NCBI GenBank assembly: GCA_016709495.1
Contig: JADJMS010000017.1
Location: 55,749 to 119,748 of the forward strand
Reading direction: 5' to 3'
DNA: 64,000 nt
Origin: Candidatus Dechloromonas phosphorivorans
GTDB taxonomy: Bacteria > Pseudomonadota > Gammaproteobacteria > Burkholderiales > Rhodocyclaceae
Part shown: positions 44,913 to 54,621 of the stretch, one piece after another
Layout: each line of letters begins with the position of its first letter
Numbering within the stretch: position 1 is the stretch's first letter
Made by a program: the position numbers and the translations under genes
The notes under the pieces: generated by a model
Told to the model about the DNA's origin: nothing
Database searches by the model: none
What the model saw: only the letters and a program-made list of their open reading frames with translations

Positions 44913-47900
44913 TCAACGCAACTCGATCAGTACGCCCTGCACCGGGTAAAAAATGGCCAACCGTAACGGCAAGCCGGCATCGGCAAACAGGCTTGCATAT
45001 CGGGCTAGTTGTGGCCGATAGCTTTCGGCGCGTTGCTCCAGAAAATCCGCCGACGCATTTACGGGTTGCTGTACCGTTTTGTAGTCGACGATCCAGCGCT
45101 CGCCAGCGACCACAAAAATCCGGTCAATTACGTGGTTGACCGCGCCCCGCAGGAAGTCCCCTTGGGGGGTAACATCTTCACCCTGGCTGGACCACGCCGC
45201 TTCTGCCGCCGCTTCCTGCTGCTGACCGAGCACCCATTGCCCGGCAATGGAATTCAAGGTGACGCACAAGGCCGCGACTACTTGCTGCGCACCATTCACC
45301 GCCTCGGCATGCGGCTGCCCTTGCTGCTGCAGCCAGCGCTGATACGCAGGCTGCAAACTGGTGATGCGCTCGATTGACCAGGCCGCAAGGCCATCGCGGG
45401 CGATCAGTTCAAGCGCGCGGTGGACGAGCGTGCCGACCGCCGCTTCAATCCGGCTTTCACTTTCTTCCGACAGATTGTCGTTACTGGCGGCAGGGAGTTT
45501 GACCTCGCTATTGATGAAAATATCGTTCAATGCGGGCGCCCGCAAGCGAAGCAAGTCAGGAACGAAACTGGCCGCATCCAGCGTCGTCTGCCGAGACTCT
45601 GCGAGCAACCCGGCGTCAAGAGCAGAGCGAAAGGCAGCCGCCGCCGTATTGGCCCACAGCAAATCGAGCAGCGTGCCACTGGCCGGTGCTTTCAGGCCCT
45701 CATCCTTGCTCGCATCGGCCACTGCAACACCGACCAGATGCAGGTTGCGCACCGCCCGTGTAGCCGCCACGTAAAGCAGGCGCTCATCCTCGTGCGCACT
45801 GCGCCCATCTTCGAGGCGACGCAGATAATCATAGGCGGTCGGCGCAGCATCGCTGGCGGTGCGCGACTTGATTGGAGCAACCAGCAAATGTTCGCGACCA
45901 TCGGCCAGCACGACCTGATCCCAGCGCAGCAAACTGCTCTCGCTGCCACCGGTTTCACGTTGCAGGCCGGGGACGATGACCGTATCGAATTCCAGCCCTT
46001 TGGATTTGTGGATGGTCATCATCTGCAAGCCGGTTCCAGCCAGCGGATCAGGCGGCGCATACAGACTGGCGGTCTCGGCTTGCAGGTTCTCCGGAGTCAG
46101 CCTGCCGGTGCTGACCAATTCGTCCATCAGCGCAAAGAAAGCGGCGACATCGGATAGCTGCGCTGGCGACTCAAGACAACGCGGCCCACCCAACATCAGC
46201 CAGACACCTTCAACCCAGCGCCGCAGATGCTGGCGCCCACGTTGGGCAAGCGTTTCAGCAAGTATGGCTCGCACATGCAACAGGCGCTGCCGGCCATCGA
46301 CGCTCAAGCGCGCGAGCCGCCCTTCGTCCTGCATCAACTGCCAAATGGTGCTGGCGTGATCATCAGCGCACAGCGCATGCAGGTCAGCGAGTTGCAGGCC
46401 ACACCAGGGCGCACGCAACAAGGCCAGCCAATTCACCCGGTCGGCGCGATGGAGCAGCGCGCAGGCCAGAATGATCAAGTCCTGAATGTGCTGGCGGTCG
46501 GCCAGGCCTTCAATTTCAACGGCCTGAAAACGCTCCTGCGGGGCAACGCGGCGCAAAGTTGACACCAGCGCCGTCAAATGGCTGCGCGCCCGGACCAGCA
46601 CGGCAATGCTTTCGTCCGGATAGGCACGCCGGGTGTCGAGAATGATCTGCAACAGCTTTTCCGCTTCAGCCGTTGCTGCCAGATCCATGTCTTCGACGAT
46701 AACCGGGTGCAATTGCGCGGCGCTATCGTCCCGCGCACCACGCGTCGCCAGCGAAGGCGTGTAGCAGACCGCGCCACGCTGCGGATTGTCGGCAATGGGA
46801 AAAATATTGGGAAACGTGGCGTTAACCCAATCCACTATCGCCGGGTAGGAGCGGTTGTTGCGATACAAACGCAGGTTTTCGAGGTCAATGTCGCCAATGC
46901 CACCTTGCCGCACGCGCAGGAATAGCCCGACATCGGCTTTGCGGAAACGGTAGATCGACTGCATCGGGTCGCCCACCACAAACAGCGTACGCCCATCGCC
47001 CGGCAACCAGCCGCGCGTCAGTTGCTCCAGCAGTTCCACCTGCACCGGGCTGGTGTCCTGAAATTCATCGACCAACAGATGGGAAATCCGGTAATCCAGC
47101 GCCTGCGCCAGATCGGTCGGCGCTTCGTCCTCACCCAGCGCCAAAGAGGCACGCGCGGCAATTTCGATGAAATCGACCTCACCACCTTCCTGAAAGGCCA
47201 GCCAGAGCTGGCCAGCCGCCAAGCGCAGCAAATGCGAGAAAGTTGTTACGGTCGACCACTCTTCATCGCTTAATTTTTGGGATGGCAAGCATAGGCAAGC
47301 TGCTAGCGCACTCTCCAGCCCGGGTACGGCATGGATCTCGATCAGCGCCTCAGCCAAGGCTTCCTTGAACGGCTTGCCCACTTTGTCGGCGGGAAAACCC
47401 TGTGCCTTGGTGTAGCTCTTGCGCCAGTTGCCGGTGCCGGTCAGCAGCAAACCGGCCAGCGCCTGCCAACGCGGCAAATCGTCAAGACTGGCTTGCAGTG
47501 GCGTTTCCCAATCAAGCAACGCGGTCGGCTGATTTGTCGCGGCAAAGCGCAAAGGCGGCATCAGCGCCGCCTGCAATGCAGGGGTCAGCAGATCGCTCAA
47601 ATCGGCCAGATCACGCGCCAGTAACTCGGCAAATCCAGCTTCCACTTCTTCGCGCAAGCCGCTGTCGCTGATTCGCCCGGCGTGACGCACCCATTGGTCG
47701 CGGCGGGCCAGCAGGGAAACCATCAGGCGCTCAAGGCGACCGGCGTTGTTGTCCATGAAACTCAGGGCGGCAGCCACCACGTCGGCGCTTTCCGTGCCGT
47801 CTTCAACCATTTCCAGCGTGCGCCGCGCCGCTGTCTGGTAATAGGCGTCGGCCGCATCGGTAACGCGTGGCTGGGTGCCGAAACGGCTGAGGTAGGGCAT

Positions 47901-48299
47901 TTGGCGCGCCAGACTGGCGCACAGCGCATCGAGCGTTGTGATGCGCAGCCGACCGGGATGTTCGAGCAAACCCCAACCTAGATCGCTATCGTGCGCCAGC
48001 ACGGCACAGGCCAGTTGGCGCGTTTGCAGTTTGTGCTGAGCGATGTCAGGCAAGGCCGGTAATTTGGCGGCACCCAGGCTGCCGAGAATGCGATCACGCA
48101 TCTCGGTTGCCGCCTTGTTGGTAAAGGTCAGTGCCAGAACTTCTTCAGGATTTTTGACGACGGCGAGCAGGCGCAGGTAACGCTGCGTCAGCAACTCGGT
48201 TTTGCCGGCACCAGCCGGCGCTTCAACAATGAATGAAGCGAGATCAAGCGCGCGCAGGCGGGCGCGGCTATCTTCCTGTAGCGGATCGCTGGCGCTCAT
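44913..48299 (-). CDS. AddA-like UvrD-family helicase/exonuclease
   Basis: 1128 residues. UvrD-type motor: Walker A VEAPAGAGKTELL (Lys33), LALTFTNKAATEMRDRIL, Walker B LLVDEFQDTSPVQ, QSIYRFRKADVG, and motif V TIHKSKGLEFDTVIVPG. The C-terminal PD-(D/E)xK nuclease has GERWIVDYKTVQ. This corresponds to the helicase-nuclease subunit of an AddAB/RecBCD-type end-resection complex. The start ATG at 48299 overlaps the stop of the AddB-like gene; the longer open frame adds no homologous residues. Intact. Confidence 0.9.
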   Translation of the reverse strand: MSASDPLQEDSRARLRALDLASFIVEAPAGAGKTELLTQRYLRLLAVVKNPEEVLALTFTNKAATEMRDRILGSLGAAKLPALPDIAQHKLQTRQLACAVLAHDSDLGWGLLEHPGRLRITTLDALCASLARQMPYLSRFGTQPRVTDAADAYYQTAARRTLEMVEDGTESADVVAAALSFMDNNAGRLERLMVSLLARRDQWVRHAGRISDSGLREEVEAGFAELLARDLADLSDLLTPALQAALMPPLRFAATNQPTALLDWETPLQASLDDLPRWQALAGLLLTGTGNWRKSYTKAQGFPADKVGKPFKEALAEALIEIHAVPGLESALAACLCLPSQKLSDEEWSTVTTFSHLLRLAAGQLWLAFQEGGEVDFIEIAARASLALGEDEAPTDLAQALDYRISHLLVDEFQDTSPVQVELLEQLTRGWLPGDGRTLFVVGDPMQSIYRFRKADVGLFLRVRQGGIGDIDLENLRLYRNNRSYPAIVDWVNATFPNIFPIADNPQRGAVCYTPSLATRGARDDSAAQLHPVIVEDMDLAATAEAEKLLQIILDTRRAYPDESIAVLVRARSHLTALVSTLRRVAPQERFQAVEIEGLADRQHIQDLIILACALLHRADRVNWLALLRAPWCGLQLADLHALCADDHASTIWQLMQDEGRLARLSVDGRQRLLHVRAILAETLAQRGRQHLRRWVEGVWLMLGGPRCLESPAQLSDVAAFFALMDELVSTGRLTPENLQAETASLYAPPDPLAGTGLQMMTIHKSKGLEFDTVIVPGLQRETGGSESSLLRWDQVVLADGREHLLVAPIKSRTASDAAPTAYDYLRRLEDGRSAHEDERLLYVAATRAVRNLHLVGVAVADASKDEGLKAPASGTLLDLLWANTAAAAFRSALDAGLLAESRQTTLDAASFVPDLLRLRAPALNDIFINSEVKLPAASNDNLSEESESRIEAAVGTLVHRALELIARDGLAAWSIERITSLQPAYQRWLQQQGQPHAEAVNGAQQVVAALCVTLNSIAGQWVLGQQQEAAAEAAWSSQGEDVTPQGDFLRGAVNHVIDRIFVVAGERWIVDYKTVQQPVNASADFLEQRAESYRPQLARYASLFADAGLPLRLAIFYPVQGVLIELR

Positions 48300-50986
48300 T
48301 GCTCGTTTTCCTGCTGGCTTAGCAAGCGTTGGCGTTCGGCCAGGCGCAACAAGGGCAGGACCGGGCAATAGAGCAATGCGCTGGAGTCAGCCACCATGAC
48401 GCCGGCCACCCCTTCGCGCACCTCAAGTGCGACGGCATGCAGGCGATCATGCCAATGCTCGATCAGCGCCGGCCAATCGGTGAAAAGCTCCGGGTCAAAA
48501 CGTTTCTCCCGGGCATCACCCAGCGCTCGCACACCGGGCAGTAAATCGGTTTGTTCGGCAATCCCCGAAAAGGCCGGCTTGTCGGCCAGCACCTTGGCGA
48601 AGACAACGGCGGCAACCGGCTCGGGCGAAGCAAGCGCGGCGTAAATAGGCAGCTGCGGCTCGGTAATTCGTTCGCTTGCCCAGTTTTTGGTATCTATCGT
48701 CGCACCGGTTTTGTAATCGATGATTACCCGCCGTCCGTCGGCCAGCTGATCGATACGGTCAACGAACATTTTGACGCGAATTTTTTCGATCTCGACCATC
48801 GCCTCCTGCTCACAGGCGACTACCGAGAATGCAACCTCACGCTGCTTCTCCAGCGCCAGCCAAAGGCCGAGCAGGCGCTCCAGCCGGCTGTTTTCAAGCT
48901 GCCGGAAACGCGCCGGCATAGGCTGATGACGTTGCTGCTCAAAATCGGCGATGGCCTGCGCCACGGCAGCACTGATCGCCTGCGGCAAGCCCGACTCGCT
49001 GTAACCATGCAGGGTTTCACTATCCTGGGTTACCCGCCAGAACGCCTCCAGCGCACCATGCACCAAGGTTCCTCGGGCGCGAGGATCAAGCCCTTCAACC
49101 GCTTGCTCAATGGCTTCCGCACCAAGACGAAACTGGAAATAACCCCAAGCCGGGCAAATCGCCTGGGCGCGCAGCAGCCAGGTGCCGCCTGAAACTTTTT
49201 CCCCCTCGGCGACGGCCGGTGCCAGTGCATCAGCCACGCCTTCCATTTCCGACCCGGTGGCAGCTGCCGCCTCAGCCATCTGCCAGGCCAGGCTATTCGG
49301 CTTGGGCGCGGCACCATCGCTCAGGCTGATGCCGGCCAGCAAGGGGCTGGCCCGCAACAAGCGAGCGCCATCGCCACGCGCATGGGAAAAAATGATTTGC
49401 GGCGCCGAACGCAACAAACGCGTCTGAACCCGATTGGCAAAATCGAGTTCGACCTCGGCGCTGGCATGCGCGACATCCTCGGCGCGCAACAATTCAGGTG
49501 GCAATAAAGGATTTGGACGCGGCGCCGGTGGCCAGACATCATCGCTGACACCGACCACCCAAAGCGCATCAAAACTCAGGCCGGCGCTTTCGAGCACACC
49601 GAGCACCTGAATTGACGGCTGGCCACGTGTCTCGGGCTGGAATACGCGCTGCCGGCAAAGCTGGGAAAGGCGACGCCAAGCCTCTTGTTGCGAGACTTTG
49701 CCGAGTACGGCATCAAGTGCCGCCAAACTATCGAGCGTTTCCAGAAAGGCACGGCGCGCTTGGAATTCATGGCTGGACAAGCTGCGCTCACCTGGCCAGG
49801 CCGCCGCTTTGAGCCACTCACGAAAATGTGTCGCCCAATCAGCCAGCGAACGCTTGCGCCCCCCCGTTGCCTCGGCGGCGGCCTGCAAGGCAGTCAGATC
49901 GGCCAGGGTTTGCGCACAACAAATTTGCCCGCCTTCAGCCAGTCGATTACCCAGGCGCAACAGGTGGGGAATTCGCGTGAAGTAACTCAGTTCGCTGCGC
50001 ATCGCCGCATCAAGCTGCGCACGGCCATCGGCCTCGCTAACGCCGGCAGACCAACAGGGTGAATTGAGCAAGGCGCCGAGGCGCCCCTGCTCAACCTTGC
50101 CGCCTGTTGCCAGGGCCAGCAATTCCAGCGCCGTCTGAACCACCAACTGATCAACCAGCGGGCGACCCAGGGAAAGATTGAAACTGCGCGACACCTCGGC
50201 TGCTGCCGGGCGAATCAGCGCCGGATGCAGCTTGTCCTCCAACGCAAAGGCAAGGCGATCACGGGCACCGGCGAGATCCGGCACAACCACGCCCAGCCGC
50301 TGCGCCGGGTTGGCCGCCAGCCGCTCAGCCACCCATTCGGCCAACGCCTCACATTCGGCCTGCGGATCGGTGTAGGCCTGCACTTGCACGTCATTGCAGA
50401 CCACACTCAAACCGGTTGGCAAATCAGAAACCGCCACGCCGCGCTGGCGCAAGGCTTTCTTGAGACGGGTTTCGAGCGGGCTATCACGGTCAAAACCAGC
50501 GAACTGAATTTCGAGCGGAATTTGCAGTTGACCGCACTCAATCAGGCCAATTACGGTCAATTGCTGACCAAGCAAATCGACCCATTGCCCTGCCTGGCAA
50601 CGCCGCAGAAATTCGCTTTGCCAAGTTAGAAACAGTCGGGCTTCGTCACTGCAATCGTCGCCATTAAAGGTCAGATTCCATTGGCGCATCAGGGCATGCG
50701 CATCGCCAGCCGAGGCCGCCATACCCTGTATATCAAACAGAGGGGAATCGCCAGGCGTCATTGCGGCCGAGATCACCTGCTCCCAGAGCAGGCGTTCGGC
50801 GAAGGGGTCAAGTGCTTGCGGCAAGCTGGCCAGGCCACAAAGCAAGGCCTCGTCGGCCAATTGGGCCAGCCACTGCGCCAGCGTCAGAGCAGGTGGCGTC
50901 TGCCAAACCTGCACGCCGTCCGGCGCCGCGCCGCGTAATGTCTGGGCGAGGCGCGCGGTGGCGCAGAGAATCAGCGGACGATTCAA
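48296..50986 (-). CDS. AddB-like PD-(D/E)xK nuclease-family DNA repair protein
   Basis: About 896 residues, intact. The N-terminal inactive-helicase-like region begins RPLILCATARLAQTL; LGVVVPDLAGARDRLAFAL and QVLGVLESAGLSFDALWVVGVSDDVWPP are typical of betaproteobacterial AddB-like repair proteins. The C-terminal nuclease has RGTLVHGALEAFW, FVDRIDQLADGRRVIIDYKTG and QLPIYAAL. CPAWGYFQFRL and LLYCPVLPLL hold the only candidate Fe-S cysteines, fewer than in Bacillus AddB. The start is TTG at 50986, just after the comEA-like stop; the 114 residues the open frame adds before this are antisense to the Ala/Pro repeats and are rejected. It overlaps the helicase gene (ATGA). Confidence 0.84.
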   Translation of the reverse strand: MNRPLILCATARLAQTLRGAAPDGVQVWQTPPALTLAQWLAQLADEALLCGLASLPQALDPFAERLLWEQVISAAMTPGDSPLFDIQGMAASAGDAHALMRQWNLTFNGDDCSDEARLFLTWQSEFLRRCQAGQWVDLLGQQLTVIGLIECGQLQIPLEIQFAGFDRDSPLETRLKKALRQRGVAVSDLPTGLSVVCNDVQVQAYTDPQAECEALAEWVAERLAANPAQRLGVVVPDLAGARDRLAFALEDKLHPALIRPAAAEVSRSFNLSLGRPLVDQLVVQTALELLALATGGKVEQGRLGALLNSPCWSAGVSEADGRAQLDAAMRSELSYFTRIPHLLRLGNRLAEGGQICCAQTLADLTALQAAAEATGGRKRSLADWATHFREWLKAAAWPGERSLSSHEFQARRAFLETLDSLAALDAVLGKVSQQEAWRRLSQLCRQRVFQPETRGQPSIQVLGVLESAGLSFDALWVVGVSDDVWPPAPRPNPLLPPELLRAEDVAHASAEVELDFANRVQTRLLRSAPQIIFSHARGDGARLLRASPLLAGISLSDGAAPKPNSLAWQMAEAAAATGSEMEGVADALAPAVAEGEKVSGGTWLLRAQAICPAWGYFQFRLGAEAIEQAVEGLDPRARGTLVHGALEAFWRVTQDSETLHGYSESGLPQAISAAVAQAIADFEQQRHQPMPARFRQLENSRLERLLGLWLALEKQREVAFSVVACEQEAMVEIEKIRVKMFVDRIDQLADGRRVIIDYKTGATIDTKNWASERITEPQLPIYAALASPEPVAAVVFAKVLADKPAFSGIAEQTDLLPGVRALGDAREKRFDPELFTDWPALIEHWHDRLHAVALEVREGVAGVMVADSSALLYCPVLPLLRLAERQRLLSQQENEQ

Positions 50987-50996
50987 ATGCCGGGTA

Positions 50997-51686
50997 TCAG
51001 TAAGCGGCCGGGCGGGCGGGCTGAGCCGGCTGAGCGGGACGGGCCGGCGCAGCGGGGACTGCAGATGCCGCCGCTTTTGCTTCTGCCGGGACTTTGCCCG
51101 GTAGCGCTGGCGCTGGGGGAGTCGCCGGCTTGGCGGGCGCAAATGAAGGCATCGCCGGTTTTGCCGGCGCAGCAACCGGGGCCGCAGGGGCGGCTGGCGT
51201 GCTGACAGTGGGCTTCGCCATGCTCGGTGCGGCTGGCTTGGCGGGTGCGACAGGAGCAGCCGGTTTGGCTTCCGTAACCACTGCCGGAGCGGCTGGCGCA
51301 GGCATAGCCGGCTTTGCCGGTGCGGCACTGACTGGAGCCGCAGCCTTCGGCATGGCGGGTGCGGCAGCTTCTGACTTCTTGGCTACCGGTTCAGCTTTAC
51401 GGGCTGCAGGCGCCTCAAGAACAGGGCGGGAAGCCCCCGATACAGATACATTGCTCCGCAAATCTTTGAGCGTTGCCGGGCCGATGCCAGGCACGTTCTG
51501 CAAATCATCGACCGATTTGAACGGTCCGTTTTTCTTGCGGAAATCAACAATCGCCTGCGCTTTGGTCGGGCCAATACCCTTCAGACCATCCAGTTCATCC
51601 TTGGTGGCGGTATTGATATTGACCTGAGCAAACGCCAGCCCCATCGCCAGCAACCAGCCAGCTAGTACCATGCTTAATTTTTTCAT
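50997..51686 (-). CDS. ComEA-like helix-hairpin-helix protein with long Ala/Pro/Lys tail
   Basis: 229 residues: a signal peptide (SMVLAGWLLAMGLAFA), then a compact ComEA HhH domain of about 60 residues (VNINTATKDELDGLKGIGPTKA, VDDLQNVPGIGPATLKDLR). The remaining ~140 residues are low-complexity Ala/Pro/Lys/Met with recurring APAKPA and AAPAMP units. ComEA binds incoming DNA in the periplasm during natural transformation; the usual protein stops after the HhH. The tail could be a spacer through peptidoglycan. It ends ten bases before the AddB-like start, an order that puts DNA uptake next to end resection. Confidence 0.85.
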   Translation of the reverse strand: MKKLSMVLAGWLLAMGLAFAQVNINTATKDELDGLKGIGPTKAQAIVDFRKKNGPFKSVDDLQNVPGIGPATLKDLRSNVSVSGASRPVLEAPAARKAEPVAKKSEAAAPAMPKAAAPVSAAPAKPAMPAPAAPAVVTEAKPAAPVAPAKPAAPSMAKPTVSTPAAPAAPVAAPAKPAMPSFAPAKPATPPAPALPGKVPAEAKAAASAVPAAPARPAQPAQPARPAAY

Positions 51687-51697
51687 GTTGATTTCCT

Positions 51698-52306
51698 TTA
51701 TTTAGTCGCACCAGATTTGGCTGCTTTGCCGGATTTAACAGAAATTACAGTTGCTTCCATGTAAGTTACTTCAATCTGATCACCGACCTTGACTTCTTTC
51801 AACAGCGCCGGATCCTCAACCACCATATCAACCGTACGTTTCGGTCCACGCAAGCTTATCGCGTTTTTTTCGAGATCGACCGCCATGACATCCGCCGTAA
51901 TTTTTACCGTACGGCCTTTTGTCATACCAGGCTGGCCGGCGGCTTGTGTCCCGCTCTGCTCTGACTCAATCCGCTCGCGTAACGCTTTTCCATCCTTCTT
52001 GAGTTCAAGGCCAAGTGCTGAAACATAGTTCAGCATGACGATATCGCCAACCTTCAAGCGCCCGAGGTTCTTGACCTCATCGCCGACAAAAAATGTGGTT
52101 TCAGCACCAGAACCACCCTTGATGGTCACTTCCCGCCTGGCCTTGTCGAGCGCCAGCACTTTACCTTGCAGTTCGATGGCCTGGCCTGTAGCAATGGCAC
52201 CCGGCTGTTTCTGTACGGAGGATGCCATCTTTGGCGCCTCCTGAGCCTGTGCGCCGAACGACAAGCCAGCCAACAAGACGATGCTCAGCAACCTCTTTGA
52301 CTTCAT
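51698..52306 (-). CDS. Exported protein of unknown function
   Basis: 202 residues with signal peptide LLSIVLLAGLSFGAQA. The mature protein has two similar beta-rich segments: IELQGKVLALDKARREVTIKG with FVGDEVKNLGRLKVGDIVML, and VKITADVMAVDLEKNAISLRG with VEDPALLKEVKVGDQIEVTY. The two halves look like an internal duplication of an OB- or DUF5666-like unit. The start at 52306 is set by the signal peptide. The C-terminus is short and Lys/Ser-rich. It is 11 bases before the comEA-like gene. No function is assigned. Confidence 0.78.
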   Translation of the reverse strand: MKSKRLLSIVLLAGLSFGAQAQEAPKMASSVQKQPGAIATGQAIELQGKVLALDKARREVTIKGGSGAETTFFVGDEVKNLGRLKVGDIVMLNYVSALGLELKKDGKALRERIESEQSGTQAAGQPGMTKGRTVKITADVMAVDLEKNAISLRGPKRTVDMVVEDPALLKEVKVGDQIEVTYMEATVISVKSGKAAKSGATK

Positions 52307-52364
52307 GAAATGACCCAAGTAAAAATAACGATTCAGTATGCCATTGAATTGCTTGCCGGTGGAA

Positions 52365-54559
52365 TTACGGCACACCCAGCGACAGGAAGATATTCGAAAC
52401 ACCACTTGTGGAATATCCAGCACCCAAATAAACCGGACCAAAAGGCGTCTCGCCACCAAGATAGATAGCCAGAGAATTGAGCCAGCCACTCGCATGGGTT
52501 TCCGTATATCGCATATTGGCTTTGGCCCCTTCCAGGGCAATGCCTATCCGCATGTCTCCGCGCAAACCCAGGGGCAATACACCAACGATCTGCTCGGCGC
52601 GGACCCCAGCATAAGTAATATTGTCAGCCAGGATCTGATCGACACCATAGGCGGTCAAATTGAGCATGCCGCCAATGGTTGCCGGATCATATCCAGGCAA
52701 TTGCCCGCGTGGCGAACCGGTGTAAGACACCCGCCCGGTGAAAACCGTTTTATGCAGGGAAGTCACCGCGCTCGCATCCAGATCAACCCGTGAATAACCT
52801 GACTCTGGCGAATCGAAATAGGTCATCTTTGAAGACCAGCCGGACGTCGGGAAATACATGCGATTCATCTGGTCAAAATTGACAACCGCCCGGACGCCAC
52901 CAAACCGGGCATCCCCATTGGGCAGGGAGGGTGAGCCAATATCCAACGTCGCGTTGCGGTAGCGCTGCAGCCAACCGATACGAACCTGACCCAGCAAACC
53001 CACATTTGCCCCGACCGAGAGACCAAGCGCTGTTTGATAGTCCTTGTATTGGGCAATCTGTTTGTCGTCCTGGAACACCTTTAAACGTCCCTGCTGAATG
53101 CCCGCACTCGCATCAACAAAAAAGTGCTGCGCAGGATCCAGTGGCTGATAAAAATTCACGCCCAGCCGATTGGTGTTGCCGACATCGACGCTGGTTATCA
53201 TCTCGGCGCCAAGGCTGTTCAGCCAGGTCTTGTGATACGCGGCACGCAAGCCGAAAGTCGCACCGCGCGTCGCATCGGCTTCGAGATTAAGAGCAAAGCG
53301 CAGATAATCCGGCCCCCACCCCTTTTCCATGGGCGTGACGCGCAGGATATTGCGTTCACGCTGAGTCAACACTGTGTAGTCAACACTCTCGTAATAACCA
53401 TCACCGTACATGCGCAGCAGTTCACGATTGATCTCACTCGGCCGTATCGTATTACCCGGCTTGGTATCCAGATGTCGCTCAACAACTGCCGGATTCACAA
53501 GGCCCAAGCCGGCGATTTCAATATCATCAATGCGCGGCGAGACACGTGATGTCACTTCAATACCTTTCCACCAGGCCAAATAAACAGCCTCGGGCTGGGA
53601 AAGATGCTGCAAACTGGGGATCATCGTTTCGGCAGCCACCCGCCCGCGATCTGCCGTTTCCGCATGGCGGGGAAAGTCGCCAGCCGAAATTCCGTTCAGG
53701 TCCGGCTTGATATAGACATCCTTGGCGGTAAGCAGCGTCAACGAACGGGTTACATTCTGTTCAGTCAGAATATTCACCATCTGTGCCGAAACAGTCAGCA
53801 ATGAACCGACATCCTCCGCCTTGAGCAGCGGCGAACCTACATTAACAGCAATCACCACATCCGCATTGCAGCGCGCTTTGACCTCGCTGATCGGCACGTT
53901 ATCGACCAGTCCGCCATCAACCAGTTTGCGGCCTTGATGATCGACAGGAGCGAGCAAACCGGGCACCGACATGCTGGCACGCATCGCCTTGGTCAAACTA
54001 CCATCGCGAAACACCACCCGATCACCATTGCCAATATCGGTGGCGATGATCGATAGTGGCAAGGGCAAGTCTTCAATATTGCGCTCACCCTGATTCGAGC
54101 GCACCAGCTGATTGAAAAACAGTTTGATTTTCTGTCCAGCCACCACGCCGGGCTGGTATTTGGCACCGTCTGCCGAAATCCCGGTTTCCGAACCAGGAAG
54201 GTAATTACGTAAAGTTGCCTTGTTGCGATAACTCATCTCGGAAAAATCCGGGTTATCGACAAACATATCCTTCCAGTCTGCCTTGGCCAACTCGCGGCGC
54301 ATCACCTCGGGCGACATTCCTGCCGCATAGGAACCGGCAACCAGCGCGCCCATGCTGGTACCTGCCACGCAATCAATCGGGATATGCAGTTTTTCCAGCA
54401 CTTCTAGCACACCTATATGCGCCGCACCACGCGCCCCGCCACCGCCCAGCACACAAGGCCAATTCGTGGCCGCCCAAGCGGCTCCGCAGCTTGAGCAAGT
54501 GATGCCGCCAGCAAGACAATGGTGCTCAGGTTGCGAAACAGACTAGGGATTTTCAACAT
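52365..54559 (-). CDS. Patatin-like phospholipase with POTRA and outer-membrane barrel (PlpD-like, type Vd; one frameshift as read)
   Basis: About 731 residues. The signal peptide (STIVLLAASLAQA) starts at ATG 54559, preceded by GAAGG. Then comes RIGLV, a frame break near 54447, and GGGGARGAAHIGVLEVLE. The patatin catalytic dyad is Ser in AGTSMGALVAG and Asp in VDGGLVDNVP. A POTRA-like region (DDIEIAGLGLVNPAVVERHLDT) leads into a 16-strand-type BamA-related barrel ending ...SNIFLSLGVP. This is the PlpD architecture, in which the lipase passenger is secreted through its own barrel. It lies behind the OmpA terminator. Confidence 0.87.
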
Positions 54560-54575
54560 TTTCAAACCTTCAGGC

Positions 54576-54607
54576 AGAAAAAAGCCCCGCATTGCGGGGC
54601 TTTTTTT
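54576..54607 (-). terminator. Intrinsic terminator after the OmpA-family gene
   Basis: Perfect 8-bp stem AGCCCCGC (54583-54590) and GCGGGGCT (54594-54601) with a three-base loop, bordered by A6 on one side and T7 on the other, so it can work in both directions. On the minus strand it follows the OmpA-family stop by about 15 bases and precedes the patatin gene start. Confidence 0.9.
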
Positions 54608-54621
54608 GAAGCATCAGCGAA

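Noticed and set aside
50987..51328. N-terminal 114 residues of the open frame containing the AddB-like gene
   Set aside because: Arg/Pro/Leu low-complexity translation antisense to, and in the wrong frame with, the Ala/Pro tail of the ComEA-like gene; homology starts at about 50986.
51000..51420. Repetitive tract as a DNA repeat or CRISPR-like array
   Set aside because: Irregular units encode an Ala/Pro/Lys tail; no conserved repeat with unique spacers.
51094..51627. Gly/Ala-rich open frame on the plus strand
   Set aside because: Reverse-complement shadow of the ComEA-like low-complexity tail.
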